64,000 bases of DNA from Rhodococcus sp. 4CII (GCF_014256275.1 NZ_JACCFE010000005.1:1-64000); one strand, 5' to 3'. Numbered from the stretch's first letter, positions 18,428-27,379 are shown. A program made the numbers and translations. Notes: generated by a model not told the origin, from the sequence alone.

Positions 18428-18817
18428 CCACCCGAGATGGGTCCATGGCGCGGGCCGGGAGATTGACCGACCTGGTAATTCGGCCCGCAGCGGTCAGTCT
18501 CCTGAGCCATGCGGAGTGCCCGGGTACAGCACAGCCGTACCCGGGCGCTTCCATGCGCTGGCGATGCACGCGGAGGGGCTACCCGATTCGGGAACGGCAA
18601 CGCGCGAAATCCCGCCCTGGGATGCCTCACCCCGATCACGGACGCGCGCGGGCCTTCGCCGACGCGGACGAGGGCCGACAGGATGATGAGCGGGCATGCC
18701 GAAGTGGGGGACACCTGCCGGAGATGATCGACCACCGCCGAGGTGATCGAAGTCGACCACCGCGTGTGCGGCGCCGATGACAGTCTCCCCGCCCGCTCGC
18801 ACAGGGTGGGAGATCGG
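18428..18817. other. 390-bp convergent gap with a hairpin
   Basis: No gene recognised between the 3' ends of the DUF3068 gene and the tautomerase gene. A hairpin GCCCGGGTAC (18518-18527) with GTACCCGGGC (18537-18546), loop of 9 bases, is a likely terminator for the plus strand. Confidence 0.55.
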
Positions 18818-19246
18818 CTAGTTCGGAGTCTGAGCCCCGCTGGCGCGCGCAGCGATCTCCCCGGCGCGGAGCGTAGCGGCAGGGTTACCCGCGATCACCC
18901 AGTTCGCCGGGTCGACCTCGATGACCTGACCCCGCACGAGAGAGCGCTGCGCGCCGAGGATGTCGACGATCAGATCCGTGAACCGCTCCGCGAGTTCCTG
19001 ACGTTGTAGCGCGGGGCGTCCGGCGAGCACGATCGCCGTGAAGTACGGCGCCGGCGGTGCACCCGCTCCGACGACGGTCCCCGCGACGGCGACGTCGTCG
19101 GGGTGGTAACGGACCACAAAAGCCCGGACCCGTTCGATCGGGGAGTCCAGGACCTCGGCATAGCAGCAACTCGCGGCGGTGAGCAGTTCTCGGTGCTGCT
19201 CAGGCGTGTACGCGCCCTCGACGAGGTGGAAGTGGGCAACGGGCAT
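18818..19246 (-). CDS. Tautomerase-superfamily protein (cis-CaaD-like, fused 4-OT units)
   Basis: 142 residues from the ATG at 19246 (MPVAHFHLVEGAYTPEQHRE). After Met removal, Pro-1 would be the catalytic base of the tautomerase superfamily. The length equals two 4-OT-like beta-alpha-beta units joined, as in cis-3-chloroacrylic acid dehalogenase and malonate semialdehyde decarboxylase relatives. The second unit starts near YFTAIVLAGRPALQRQELAER and ends with RGQVIEVDPANWVIAG. It could act on an oxalocrotonate or unsaturated semialdehyde intermediate. It lies 29 bases downstream of the SDR gene on the same strand. Confidence 0.7.
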   Translation of the reverse strand: MPVAHFHLVEGAYTPEQHRELLTAASCCYAEVLDSPIERVRAFVVRYHPDDVAVAGTVVGAGAPPAPYFTAIVLAGRPALQRQELAERFTDLIVDILGAQRSLVRGQVIEVDPANWVIAGNPAATLRAGEIAARASGAQTPN

Positions 19247-19275
19247 GAGCTGCAGTACCTTTCGGACAGAGTTGA

Positions 19276-20028
19276 TCAGGAGATTCCGCGCCGGGTTCCG
19301 GCATCGACATTGATCACCGACCCGTGCAGCACCGCGGCCTCGGGGGCGAGCAGCGTCTCGACGATCCAACCGATCTCTTCCAGGGTGGGCAGGCGGCCGA
19401 GGGTGGTCTTCGCGCGGTACCGCTCCCAGATCTGTTCCGGATCCCGTCCGGTTTCCGTGGCCTCGGTTTCGATGAAGGCACGGAGCCGTGGCGTGTCCAC
19501 CGGTCCGGGCGCGATCGTATGTGTGGTGACGCCCCTGGGCCCGTACAACGCACTCAGCTGACGCATGAGGTTGAAGACCGCGGCGTTCGCCGTGCCGGGA
19601 GCAGCGTCGAGCGGGCCGGGTTCGAGACCGAGCGAACCGGCGATGGTGACGAAGCGGGAGCCGTCGACGAACTGGTCCCGGACGGCGTGCAACAGCCGCA
19701 CGAGTCCGCCCACCTTGATGTTCACAGCCACGGCGAGGTCGCCGGGTGGGATGGTGTCGGCGGATCCCCGCACCGGCAGGCCGGCGGCGAACAGTGCCAT
19801 CCGTACAGGCGAATCCAGCCGAGCAGAGATCGTTTCGATCGCACTGTCGTCGGCGATGTCGGCCACGCACGGGTTGATCAAGTCCTCCGCCGCAGCGAGT
19901 TTCTCGAGGTCCTCGGTGCTGCGGGCGACGGCGAGGACGCGCAGCCCGCGGCGGGCCAGTCGCAGCGTGATCTCGGTGCCCATCGCACCGGTCGCACCGA
20001 CGACGACGCAAAGATCGGGTGTAGTCAC
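19276..20028 (-). CDS. Short-chain dehydrogenase/reductase lacking the YxxxK motif
   Basis: 250 residues from the GTG at 20026-20028 (TTPDLCVVVGATGAMGTEI). The Rossmann motif GATGAMG, the central FAAGLPVRG loop and the C-terminal end (VLHGSVINVDAG) show the classical SDR fold. Where classical SDRs have YSASKAA the sequence reads GTANAAVFNLMRQL, so the catalytic Tyr and Lys both appear to be missing. The Ser loop is SFVTIAGS-like (RFVTIAGSLGLE). It may bind a dinucleotide without classical catalysis, or use other residues. It is placed between ALDH and the tautomerase in the meta-pathway block. Confidence 0.75.
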   Translation of the reverse strand: MTTPDLCVVVGATGAMGTEITLRLARRGLRVLAVARSTEDLEKLAAAEDLINPCVADIADDSAIETISARLDSPVRMALFAAGLPVRGSADTIPPGDLAVAVNIKVGGLVRLLHAVRDQFVDGSRFVTIAGSLGLEPGPLDAAPGTANAAVFNLMRQLSALYGPRGVTTHTIAPGPVDTPRLRAFIETEATETGRDPEQIWERYRAKTTLGRLPTLEEIGWIVETLLAPEAAVLHGSVINVDAGTRRGIS

Positions 20029-20057
20029 GGCAGGGCTCTTCTCGGAGGAACAGACAA

Positions 20058-20089
20058 GCGGCCGGAGCGGAGGATTCCGCTCCGGCCGC
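20058..20089 (-). terminator. Hairpin between ALDH and SDR genes
   Basis: GCGGCCGGAGCGGA at 20058-20071 is the exact reverse complement of TCCGCTCCGGCCGC at 20076-20089, loop GGAT. It lies just past the ALDH stop codon and before the SDR start on the minus strand, so the ALDH message probably ends here at least in part. Confidence 0.75.
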
Positions 20090-20104
20090 ATGGACGACAG
20101 GTGA

Positions 20105-21574
20105 TCAGCTCCGCAGACGGATGGTGACCGCCCGCGGCTCGGTGAAGAATTCGCGGGAGTACTGCCCGCCCTCACGGCCGAGGCCACTGCTGCCTTCACC
20201 GCCGAACGGCAACCGAAGGTCGCGTTCGAAGAACGTGTTGATCCACACCGTGCCGGCCTTCCACCGTGCTGCCATGCGGTGGGCACGGTTGAGGTTGTCG
20301 GTGAACAGAATTCCCGCCAGACCGTACGGCGAGTCGTTGGCGATACGCAGGGCCTCGTCCTCGGTGTCGAAGCCGAGGACAGTCTCGACCGGACCGAAGA
20401 TCTCCTCGCGCGCGGTGCGCGAGTCGTTGGTCAGGCCTGCGATCACCGTCGGGGGGTAGTAGAAGCCCTTGGCCCGAGCGTCGTCGGTGAGACGCGAACC
20501 GCCGGTGAGGATCTTTCCACCTTCGGACTCGGCCAGCTCGACGTAGCTGTGGACTTTTTCGAGGTGCTTCTGCTCGATGAGGGGGCCGACAAAGTTCGCC
20601 GGGTCCTTCGGGTCGCCCACGGTGAGTTTCTTCGCCTCGTCGGTGAACCGGTCGAGGAACTCGCCCATGATCGAATTCTGTACCAGCAGACGCGACCCGG
20701 ACAGGCACACCTGCCCGTTTCCGCCGAAGATCGCCCGAATCGACATCGGCACAGCCACGTCGAGGTCGGCGTCGGCAAAAACAATGTTCGCGGACTTACC
20801 GCCCATTTCCGCGGACACCGGTGTGTGGTTGGGTGCGGCCGCCTGCAGAATCCTCACCCCGGTGGCGCTCGAACCGGTGAAGGTGATCCGATCGACACGT
20901 GGATCCGAGGTGAGCGGGCCTGCGACGGCCTCGCCGCCGAAGCCGTGAACCACGTTGAGCACGCCCTCGGGCAGGCCGGCTTCGAGGGCGAGTTGCGCGA
21001 ACCGGTTGGCGGTCAGCGGTGTCTGGGGTGCGGGTTTGAGGACCGTGGTGTTGCCGAACGCCAACGCGGGTGCAATCTTCCACGTCGCGAGCATCAATGG
21101 TGCATTCCACGGACTGATCGCGGAGACGACACCGGCCGGCGGATACAGGGTGTAGGACAGCAGGTCGCCGTCCGGGTACGCCTCGTTGGCGGCCATCGCC
21201 ACGTAGTCGGCGAAGAACCGAAGGTTGTGCGCGACTCGGGGGATCTCGGCGTGCTGTGCCTGGTTGATCCCCTTGCCACCGTCCCGGGTCTCGAGCAGGG
21301 ACAGTTCCTCCCGGTGCTCGTCGACCTTGTCGGCGACGGCGTGCAGGATCTTCGCCCGTTCCTTCGGCGACATCCGCGGCCAGGGACCTTCGTCGAACGC
21401 CGAGCGCGCCGCGGTAATGGCGTCGGCGCCGTCGGCGGCGGTACCTCGGGCAACGTTGCCGAGAAGCGAGTCGTCGTGCGGGTCGCGGGTTTCGAACGTC
21501 GCACCGTCCGAGGCGGGACGCCAGTCACCACCGATAAGGTGTTTGACGTCGCTTGTTTCAGGTACTGCAGTCAT
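20105..21574 (-). CDS. 2-Hydroxymuconic semialdehyde dehydrogenase (ALDH superfamily)
   Basis: 489 residues from the ATG at 21574 (MTAVPETSDVKHLIGGDWRP). The catalytic Cys is in GGNGQVCLSGSRLLVQ (about residue 292), the general-base Glu in SAEMGGKSANIVF (about residue 259), the nucleotide site in FTGSSATGVRI, and the IFGPV turn in REEIFGPVETVLGF. Length and the GKGINQAQHAEIPR stretch fit the hydroxymuconic semialdehyde dehydrogenase subgroup, the first step of the dehydrogenative meta-branch. It would oxidise the ring-fission product to 2-hydroxymuconate. The context with tautomerase, decarboxylase and hydratase genes supports this. Confidence 0.88.
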   Translation of the reverse strand: MTAVPETSDVKHLIGGDWRPASDGATFETRDPHDDSLLGNVARGTAADGADAITAARSAFDEGPWPRMSPKERAKILHAVADKVDEHREELSLLETRDGGKGINQAQHAEIPRVAHNLRFFADYVAMAANEAYPDGDLLSYTLYPPAGVVSAISPWNAPLMLATWKIAPALAFGNTTVLKPAPQTPLTANRFAQLALEAGLPEGVLNVVHGFGGEAVAGPLTSDPRVDRITFTGSSATGVRILQAAAPNHTPVSAEMGGKSANIVFADADLDVAVPMSIRAIFGGNGQVCLSGSRLLVQNSIMGEFLDRFTDEAKKLTVGDPKDPANFVGPLIEQKHLEKVHSYVELAESEGGKILTGGSRLTDDARAKGFYYPPTVIAGLTNDSRTAREEIFGPVETVLGFDTEDEALRIANDSPYGLAGILFTDNLNRAHRMAARWKAGTVWINTFFERDLRLPFGGEGSSGLGREGGQYSREFFTEPRAVTIRLRS

Positions 21575-21703
21575 GTCTTCTCCTGTGGGATCAGGTCGGG
21601 ACGGCGTTGATTTCTCGACCTGCCGTGGGCGCAGCAATGCGCGGTGTCATATTCCGGCGCCTGTGACCTACGAGCCTACGACCCGTGTTTGCCATGGGCC
21701 ATG

Positions 21704-22735
21704 TCACGAACCGGCCAGTGCCGGGGTCTCGTAGGTGCGGCCGGCCAGTTCGGAGGCGACGTCGATGATCATGTCTTCCTGACCACCGATGACCCCGCGG
21801 CGGCCCAGTTCCATGAGGATGTCGCGGGCCGGCACACCGAACTTCTTCGCAGCCCGCTTGGTGGGGTGGAAGAACGTGGAATACACACCGGCGTAGCCGA
21901 GGATCAGGGCGGTCTCGTCGACGATCTGCGGTTCCTTCATCAGTGGCGCCACGACGTGTTCGGCGGTGTCGATGAGGGGGAACAGGTCGACGCCGGTGTC
22001 CCAGCCCGCCCGCTCGAAGGCTGCGGCGAGGACCTCGGTCTGCGCGTTACCGGCGCTGGCACCGAGCCCGCGCAGGGACCCGTCGATGAAGGTCGCCCCG
22101 TTCTCGGCGGCGGTGAGCGCATTGGCGATCCCGACGCCGAGGTTGTTGTGGGCGTGGAACCCGATGTCCGCCGTGATCGACTGCCGCAGGGCAGCGACCC
22201 GGTCCCCGGCGTGCTGGGGAACCATGGCACCGGCGGAGTCGACGACGTAGACGACGTCGGCGCCGTAGGAGTCGAGTTTGGCGGCCTGCTCGGCCAGCGG
22301 CTCGGGCTCGAGCTTGTGGCTCATCATCAGGAACGTCATCACCGTCAGCCCCTGCTCCTTCGCCCATTCGACGGGTTGCTGCCCGCAGTCGGCCTCGGTG
22401 CAGTGCACCGCGATGCGGACGGTCTTGATGCCGGCGTCGATGGCCTTCTGCAGTTCGGCGAGCGTCGCGATGCCGGGCACGTAGAGGGCGGCGATGTCGG
22501 CGTTCTCGACGGCGTCGACGGCGGCGCGGACGTAGTCCGGGTCGGTGGCGGCGGCGAACCCGTACTGGATGGACGAGGCGCCGAGGCCGATGCCGTGCGC
22601 GACCTCGATGGTCGGCACTCCGGCCTTATCGAGCCCGCGGGCGATGTCGGCGACGTTCTGCGGGGTGAACTGGTGCGAAACGGAGGACATGCCGTCGCGC
22701 AGGGTGGTGTCGACGATCGTGACTTTCTTACTCAC
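21704..22735 (-). CDS. 4-Hydroxy-2-oxovalerate aldolase
   Basis: 343 residues. Starts MSKKVTIVDTTLRDGMSSVSH, the DTTLRDG metal and pyruvate site of the HMGL-like TIM barrel. Metal ligands are in GFHAHNNLGVGIANAL (about residue 200) and VDSAGAMVPQH lies just before. The enzyme cleaves 4-hydroxy-2-oxovalerate to pyruvate and acetaldehyde and channels the aldehyde to the acylating dehydrogenase whose gene overlaps it by four bases (ATGA). This pair is the standard end of the meta-pathway (BphI/BphJ, DmpG/DmpF, HsaF/HsaG). Confidence 0.95.
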   Translation of the reverse strand: MSKKVTIVDTTLRDGMSSVSHQFTPQNVADIARGLDKAGVPTIEVAHGIGLGASSIQYGFAAATDPDYVRAAVDAVENADIAALYVPGIATLAELQKAIDAGIKTVRIAVHCTEADCGQQPVEWAKEQGLTVMTFLMMSHKLEPEPLAEQAAKLDSYGADVVYVVDSAGAMVPQHAGDRVAALRQSITADIGFHAHNNLGVGIANALTAAENGATFIDGSLRGLGASAGNAQTEVLAAAFERAGWDTGVDLFPLIDTAEHVVAPLMKEPQIVDETALILGYAGVYSTFFHPTKRAAKKFGVPARDILMELGRRGVIGGQEDMIIDVASELAGRTYETPALAGS

Positions 22736-23610
22736 TGTGCTGCTCCCTGGACGAGGTTCTGCTGGGCCATGACGTCGGCGACCTGGACGGCGGCGGCGGT
22801 GATGATGTCGAGGTTGCCGGCGTAGGTGGGCAGGTAGTCGCCGGCGCCGACGACCTCGAGCATGACGGTGACCAGGTCGCCGTCGACGTCGACCAGGCGC
22901 AGCGAGTAGCCGGGGACGTACTGCTGGACCTTGGCGACCATGTCGATGACGGCCCGTTCGATGGCGGCCGGGTCGGGGTTGCGGACCTTGGCGTAGACGG
23001 TGTCGCGCATGTTCATCGGCGGTTCGGCCGGGTTGATCACCGAGATGGCCTTGGCGTGGTCGGCGCCGGCGACCTGGGCGAGGGCGCGGCCGGTCTTCTC
23101 ACTGAATTCGCTGAGGTTCTGCCGGGTACCGGGGCCGGCGCTGTGCGAGGCGATGGCGGCGACGATCTCGCCGTAGGAGGCGTCGGCAACCTCGTTGATG
23201 GCGTAGAGGATCGGGATGGTGGCCTGGCCGGCGCAGCTGACCATGTTCACGTTGGGGGCGCTCAGGTGCGCGTCGAGGTTGACCGCGGGGACCACGTACG
23301 GGCCGACCGAGGCCGGAGTGAGGTCGATCGCGGTAATCCCGGCCTCGGCGTAGCGCGGTGCCGCGGCGGCGTGGATCTTCGCCGACGTCGCCTCGAACAC
23401 GAAGTCCGGCAGTTCCGGCTGCGCGAGCAGCCAGTCGATCCCGCCGGCGGAGGCTTCGAGACCTTCCTGGCGGGCCCGGGCCAATCCCTCGCTGTCCGGG
23501 TCGATACCGATCATGTATCGAGGTTCGATCGTCTGCGACCGCAGCAGCTTGTACATCAAGTCTGTACCGATGTTGCCGGAGCCGATAATCGCGGCGCTCT
23601 TGCGACTCAT
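22732..23610 (-). CDS. Acylating acetaldehyde dehydrogenase
   Basis: 292 residues from the ATG at 23610 (MSRKSAAIIGSGNIGTDL), with GAGAGGCAC upstream; an in-frame ATG 18 bases earlier is less well placed. The NAD fold GSGNIGTDLMYKLL is N-terminal. The catalytic Cys is in NMVSCAGQATIPILYAI (about residue 129). It turns acetaldehyde from the partner aldolase into acetyl-CoA with NAD+ and CoA. The gene leads the two-gene aldolase unit, and the likely promoter lies in the 330-base gap before the hydrolase gene. Confidence 0.95.
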   Translation of the reverse strand: MSRKSAAIIGSGNIGTDLMYKLLRSQTIEPRYMIGIDPDSEGLARARQEGLEASAGGIDWLLAQPELPDFVFEATSAKIHAAAAPRYAEAGITAIDLTPASVGPYVVPAVNLDAHLSAPNVNMVSCAGQATIPILYAINEVADASYGEIVAAIASHSAGPGTRQNLSEFSEKTGRALAQVAGADHAKAISVINPAEPPMNMRDTVYAKVRNPDPAAIERAVIDMVAKVQQYVPGYSLRLVDVDGDLVTVMLEVVGAGDYLPTYAGNLDIITAAAVQVADVMAQQNLVQGAAQ

Positions 23611-23942
23611 TGTGTGCCTCTCGCTCATATCTGCCTATACGGACAGAACTTGGTGCGTGTAAACGCGGTGGCATACCGCGCATTGCGTTCTGCGCGCGTA
23701 CTTCACCGAAGTCCTCCTCGAGGTAACCACTGAAACTCGGGCGCGGGCGTGCATGGTCGGAATAGCCGAACAGCACCCCTTCTCGAGCGGCGGTCGAGTC
23801 GGCTAAACGAGAGACCCGGCGAGAGCGAGCGGCGTCGGGCGTGAAATAGAGACCCAGCAGGCAGACATCGAGTATTCGATCGCGTTGCGCGTGAGGGACT
23901 CGAGGTGTGCGAGTTGTCGACCTGACCCGTGGAAGGGCCTTC
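23611..23942. promoter_or_regulatory. 332-bp divergent gap, acetaldehyde dehydrogenase / hydrolase
   Basis: No gene recognised. It must hold promoters for both directions. The 5' leader of the acetaldehyde dehydrogenase gene here is nearly identical over 23 bases to that of the conservon kinase gene near 38900. A small inverted repeat GCGGT-GGCAT-ACCGC is present near 23670. Confidence 0.4.
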
Positions 23943-24761
23943 ATGAACGATGTTCGAGTGCGATCCAATCTGCGAGTCGCCGAAGTGGACGGTTTCGAGA
24001 TCGCCGTCGATGTGTACCGCCCCGAGATCGACAATCCGCCGGCGGTGATCTACCTCCACGGCGGAGGGTGGCAGTTCGGTGACAAAAAGGACGGTGCCGA
24101 CGAGCGTCTGTCCCGGCTGGCTTCGTACGGTATCGCCGTCGTCTCCGCGAACTATCGGCTTGCGCCCCACGGCTCGTACCCGAATCCCATTCACGACGTC
24201 AAGGCGGTCGTGCGGTGGTTACGTGCGCACGGAACACAGCTGGGGCTGTCCACCGACCGAATCGGGGCATGGGGAGCGTCAGCGGGTGCCTATCTGGCCA
24301 CCATGGTCGGTCTGACCCACGAAGACGTGGAACTTGAAGGAGTTGTCGGCGACGACCTGGATCAGTCCAGCCGAGTCGACGCTGTCGTACACTGGTTCGG
24401 CCCGTCCGATCTCGCCGCCAACGCCGGACGAAGTTGGATCGAAAGTCACCTTCTGCCACCCCCATTCGAGAGCGCCCTGCTGGGGGAAGCTGAGGTCTCG
24501 TCACCTTCGGACGCATCCTGGAACGCCAGCCCGCTCAGCCGGGTAACGGCGCTTGCGCCGCCCTTCCTGATCGCGCACGGAGACCGCGACCGGATCACGC
24601 TGTCCGCACAGGGTCACGCGCTGCATGATGCGCTCGTCAGTACCGGTGCACGCTCGACCCTTCTCGTTCTTGGCGGTGCCGGGCACGAGGGCCCTGAGTT
24701 CGACCAGGCGGACCACCTCGGCATCACCGCGGCCTTTCTGACCTCCCACCTCCGCAGTTGA
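23943..24761 (+). CDS. Alpha/beta hydrolase, hormone-sensitive-lipase (HSL) family
   Basis: 272 residues from the ATG at 23943; an upstream GTG at 23907 would add 12 residues. The oxyanion motif HGGG is in VIYLHGGGWQFGD (about residue 38), the nucleophile Ser is in GAWGASAGAYLATM (about residue 115), the acid is in LIAHGDRDRITLS (about residue 207) and the His is in GGAGHEGPEF (about residue 242). This is a complete HSL-family catalytic triad for small esters. It is not the MhpC-type ring-fission hydrolase. It may act on an aromatic ester or a lactone. It is alone on the plus strand in this block. Confidence 0.85.
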   Translation: MNDVRVRSNLRVAEVDGFEIAVDVYRPEIDNPPAVIYLHGGGWQFGDKKDGADERLSRLASYGIAVVSANYRLAPHGSYPNPIHDVKAVVRWLRAHGTQLGLSTDRIGAWGASAGAYLATMVGLTHEDVELEGVVGDDLDQSSRVDAVVHWFGPSDLAANAGRSWIESHLLPPPFESALLGEAEVSSPSDASWNASPLSRVTALAPPFLIAHGDRDRITLSAQGHALHDALVSTGARSTLLVLGGAGHEGPEFDQADHLGITAAFLTSHLRS

Positions 24762-24942
24762 AAGCTCGCTCGCACACCGTGAGGTGATCAAGCAGGCGAG
24801 CGGGTACCGGCTACGCCGAGATGTGACATCACCTGGCCGACGCCATGGTGATTACACCAGCACCCTCGTTCGCGGTGGAGGGGCGTCGGGTTCACTCGGC
24901 ACCGATTGTCGGCCTCGCCCAGGCATGTTTCGGTGCGGCCTC

Positions 24943-24972
24943 GACGGTGCCGACACGCCGGTCGGCACCGTC
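24943..24972 (-). terminator. Terminator hairpin after the acyl-CoA dehydrogenase gene
   Basis: GACGGTGCCGAC at 24943-24954 and GTCGGCACCGTC at 24961-24972 form a perfect 12-bp stem with a 6-base loop, ten bases past the acyl-CoA dehydrogenase stop on the minus strand. The gap to the hydrolase stop holds nothing else recognised. Confidence 0.75.
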
Positions 24973-24981
24973 GGATCGTGG

Positions 24982-26244
24982 TCAGCCGGTGATCTCGCGT
25001 CCGAAGATCTGACGGGCGAGCACCCACTTCTGGACCTCGTTCGCGCCCTCGTAGATCTCGCCGATCTTGCTGTCACGGTAGAACGCCTCTACCGGCCCGT
25101 CGGTGTCGTCCGCGCCGAGGGACTGGGTGAATCCGAGCCCGCCGAAGGCCTGCACGGCATCGCGGGCCATGTCGACGGAGATCTCGGTCCCGCGCAGTTT
25201 GGCCATCGCGGCCTCCGGTTCGGGAAAGGCAATCCCGGAGTCGAGCCGCAGCGCCGCCTTGAGGTACAAGTCGCGAGCGGATTCGATCGCCGTCGCCCGG
25301 TCCGCCATCAGGAACTGCCAGTGCTGTTTGCTCGCCAGTGGTCCGCCGAATGCGTGTCGCCGAGCGAGGTGCTGAGCGGTGTGGTCGAATGCCGCCTGGG
25401 CCATTCCGACCCCGGCCGCGGCGATACCGATCCGGCCGTAGGTGAGGGTCTGCAACGCGATCTTGAGTCCGCCGCCCTCTTCGCCGAGCAGCGAGTCGGC
25501 GTCGAGGTGCACCTGGTCGAGGATGACGTCCGCGGTGATTTGTCCCTTGTTGCCGAGCTTGCGGTCCGGGGTGCCGATGGTGACGCCCGGAGTATCGGTG
25601 GGCACGATGAAGGTGCTGAGCCGATTGCCGGTGCGGGCGAGTACCACCACGAACGAGGCGACCGCGGAGTTGGTGATCCACCGCTTGCGGCCGTGCAGCA
25701 CCCAGCCGGTGGCCGTCGGGGTGGCCTCGGTGGTGACGGCGGCCGGGGACAGGTCGCTCGAGGCACCGGGCTCACTGGTGGCGAACGATCCTACGATCTC
25801 ACCGGCGACCACTGGGGCGAGCCAACGTTGCCGCTGCGCGCCGGTGCCCTGATTGACGGCGTTGCCGGCGAGGATGCAGTGCACGTCGAAGATCGCGGCG
25901 ACGCTGTTGGAGTAGTACGCGAGTTCCTCGACCGCGACGGCGGTCGCGGTGGCGCGGTGGGTGAGGTCGTCGCCGCCGACGTCGCCGTCGAATGGGATCC
26001 GGAACACTCCGGCCGAGGCGAGCGAGTCGAAGGCGTCGCGGGGGAAGCCGTCGATTCGTTCGTCGCCGCGGGCGATGCGGCTCGCGATCGGGGCGATGGT
26101 GTCCGCGGCGATCCGTCGTACCCGCCGCCGAACCTGCTGGACTTCGGGTGGGGAGAGCAGGTCGTGGTAAAGCCGGTCGGCGATGCGCGGAGGATCGAAG
26201 ATGTCGAGGTCGGTGTCAGCGTCGACGGCATGAATTGTGGTCAC
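24982..26244 (-). CDS. Acyl-CoA dehydrogenase family protein
   Basis: 420 residues. ACAD signatures: GSFATSEPGASSDLS (about residues 152-166), RKRWITNSAVASFVVV, and the C-terminal AVQAFGGLGFTQSLG with EIYEGANEVQKWVLARQIFG, whose Glu after IY is in the usual catalytic-base position. FAD-dependent oxidation of an acyl-CoA, probably short-chain or aryl-substituted, is expected. A GADDTDG insert is unusual near the C-terminal helix. It sits between two terminator-like hairpins, so it is probably transcribed alone. With the thiolase it may handle side chains of alkylated aromatics. Confidence 0.85.
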   Translation of the reverse strand: MTTIHAVDADTDLDIFDPPRIADRLYHDLLSPPEVQQVRRRVRRIAADTIAPIASRIARGDERIDGFPRDAFDSLASAGVFRIPFDGDVGGDDLTHRATATAVAVEELAYYSNSVAAIFDVHCILAGNAVNQGTGAQRQRWLAPVVAGEIVGSFATSEPGASSDLSPAAVTTEATPTATGWVLHGRKRWITNSAVASFVVVLARTGNRLSTFIVPTDTPGVTIGTPDRKLGNKGQITADVILDQVHLDADSLLGEEGGGLKIALQTLTYGRIGIAAAGVGMAQAAFDHTAQHLARRHAFGGPLASKQHWQFLMADRATAIESARDLYLKAALRLDSGIAFPEPEAAMAKLRGTEISVDMARDAVQAFGGLGFTQSLGADDTDGPVEAFYRDSKIGEIYEGANEVQKWVLARQIFGREITG

Positions 26245-26320
26245 GGGGGCTCCCAGAGGAAAGACGGTGGTGTCTCTACTGGTCTACGGTTCCCGGCCGC
26301 CGCGGACAACGCAGTGTCGG

Positions 26321-26356
26321 CAATGCTGATCGACGCCCGTCCGTCGATCAGCATTG
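26321..26356 (-). terminator. Terminator hairpin after the 4-OT gene
   Basis: CAATGCTGATCGACG at 26321-26335 and CGTCGATCAGCATTG at 26342-26356 form a perfect 15-bp stem. It follows the tautomerase stop at 26371 on the minus strand and closes the hydratase-decarboxylase-tautomerase operon. Confidence 0.8.
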
Positions 26357-26370
26357 TCCAGCCACTCCGA

Positions 26371-26568
26371 TCAGCGTGCCGCGCGCCGTTCGGCGATGGT
26401 CACATCACCGGCGGCCCAGTGCGTCTCCGGGACTTCGCGGACCACGACCCGAATGTTCTCCTTCGGCGCTTCGATCGCCCGGTGCGCGGCCTCGGTCAAT
26501 TCGTGGATCAGTGACCGGATCTGCTCCGGGGAACGGCCCAGTCCGATGGTCACGTCGATGAACGGCAT
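26371..26568 (-). CDS. 4-Oxalocrotonate tautomerase
   Basis: 65 residues from the ATG at 26568 (MPFIDVTIGLGRSPEQIRSL). Pro-1 after Met removal is the catalytic base; Arg near position 11 and the VVVREVPETHWAAGD end are typical of 4-OT. It converts 2-hydroxymuconate to 2-oxo-3-hexenedioate in the dehydrogenative meta-branch. The start is three to four bases past the decarboxylase stop, so it is translated from the same message. Confidence 0.88.
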   Translation of the reverse strand: MPFIDVTIGLGRSPEQIRSLIHELTEAAHRAIEAPKENIRVVVREVPETHWAAGDVTIAERRAAR

Positions 26569-26572
26569 GCGG

Positions 26573-27379
26573 TTATCCTCCCGAAATGGTGATGGAGCCG
26601 AGCGAGGTGAAGTGGGCAGCGACGCGAGCACCCGGTTCGACCGCGACGGCGTCCGTCATTCCGCCGGTCAGCACGACCCATCCGGCTTCGATGGCGTGCC
26701 CCCGCTCGGCCAGCGTGTTGGCTGCGAACGCGAGTGCTTCGGCCGGGTGACCCTGCACCGCGGCGCCGGTCGCGGTGTCGACGATCTGTCCGTCGATCTC
26801 GAGCAAGCACGCCTCGAGGGCGAGGTCGAGATCCTCAGGTCGCCGCAGCACCGGTCCGGTAACGTACACGCCGGACGAGTTGTTATCTGCAACAGCGTCT
26901 TCGAGGGTGAACTTGAACCCGGCGTAGCGGCTGTCGATGATCTCGATCGCCCCGAATACATGATCGACCGCCGCCAACGCCTGGGCTGCGGTGACTCCGG
27001 GCCCGGCCAGCCGACGGCCCATTACGAACGCGATTTCCGGCTCCGCACGCGGGTGGATCAGACGGTTGCGGGGGACCGGGTCACCGGCGGGTAACGCCAT
27101 GACATCGGTCAGCCAGGCCACGGAGGGAGCGTCGACTCCCATCTGCCGCTGCTTCGCCCGGGAGGTCAGCCCCAGCTTGATGCCGGTGACGATCTCGCCG
27201 CGGGCCTTGCGGGCGGCGAGGGCGATGTCCTGCGCCTCGTAGGCCACGGGCAATGTGAGGCCGGGCCACTCGGCGGACAGCGAGGTCCGTGAGGTGGTGG
27301 TGGCCTCGGCGTCGAGGAGGATGTCGGCGATGCGGCCGGCGCTCCAGCGCTGTTCGCTGGTCTGCTGGTTGCTGGTCAC
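26573..27379 (-). CDS. 4-Oxalocrotonate decarboxylase
   Basis: 268 residues from the GTG at 27377-27379, which overlaps the hydratase stop (GTGA). It belongs to the hydratase/decarboxylase (FAH-like) family: KLGLTSRAKQRQMGVDAPS (about residues 68-86), PRAEPEIAFVMGR with acidic metal ligands (about residue 108), AIEIIDSRY. The GLTSRAKQ form and pairing with a second paralogue suggest the decarboxylase of the XylI/DmpH kind, with the neighbour being the hydratase (XylJ/DmpE). The two work as a complex. By eye the two roles could be swapped. Confidence 0.82.
   Translation of the reverse strand: MTSNQQTSEQRWSAGRIADILLDAEATTTSRTSLSAEWPGLTLPVAYEAQDIALAARKARGEIVTGIKLGLTSRAKQRQMGVDAPSVAWLTDVMALPAGDPVPRNRLIHPRAEPEIAFVMGRRLAGPGVTAAQALAAVDHVFGAIEIIDSRYAGFKFTLEDAVADNNSSGVYVTGPVLRRPEDLDLALEACLLEIDGQIVDTATGAAVQGHPAEALAFAANTLAERGHAIEAGWVVLTGGMTDAVAVEPGARVAAHFTSLGSITISGG

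Noticed and set aside
23943..24761. Calling the hydrolase a meta-cleavage product hydrolase
   Set aside because: It has HGGG and GASAG of the HSL family; C-C hydrolases of the meta-pathway are of the MhpC type.
24784..26514. A 576-codon open frame on the plus strand
   Set aside because: It is antisense to the acyl-CoA dehydrogenase and 4-OT genes, has shadow-like Gly/Arg/Val-rich composition and no family motifs.
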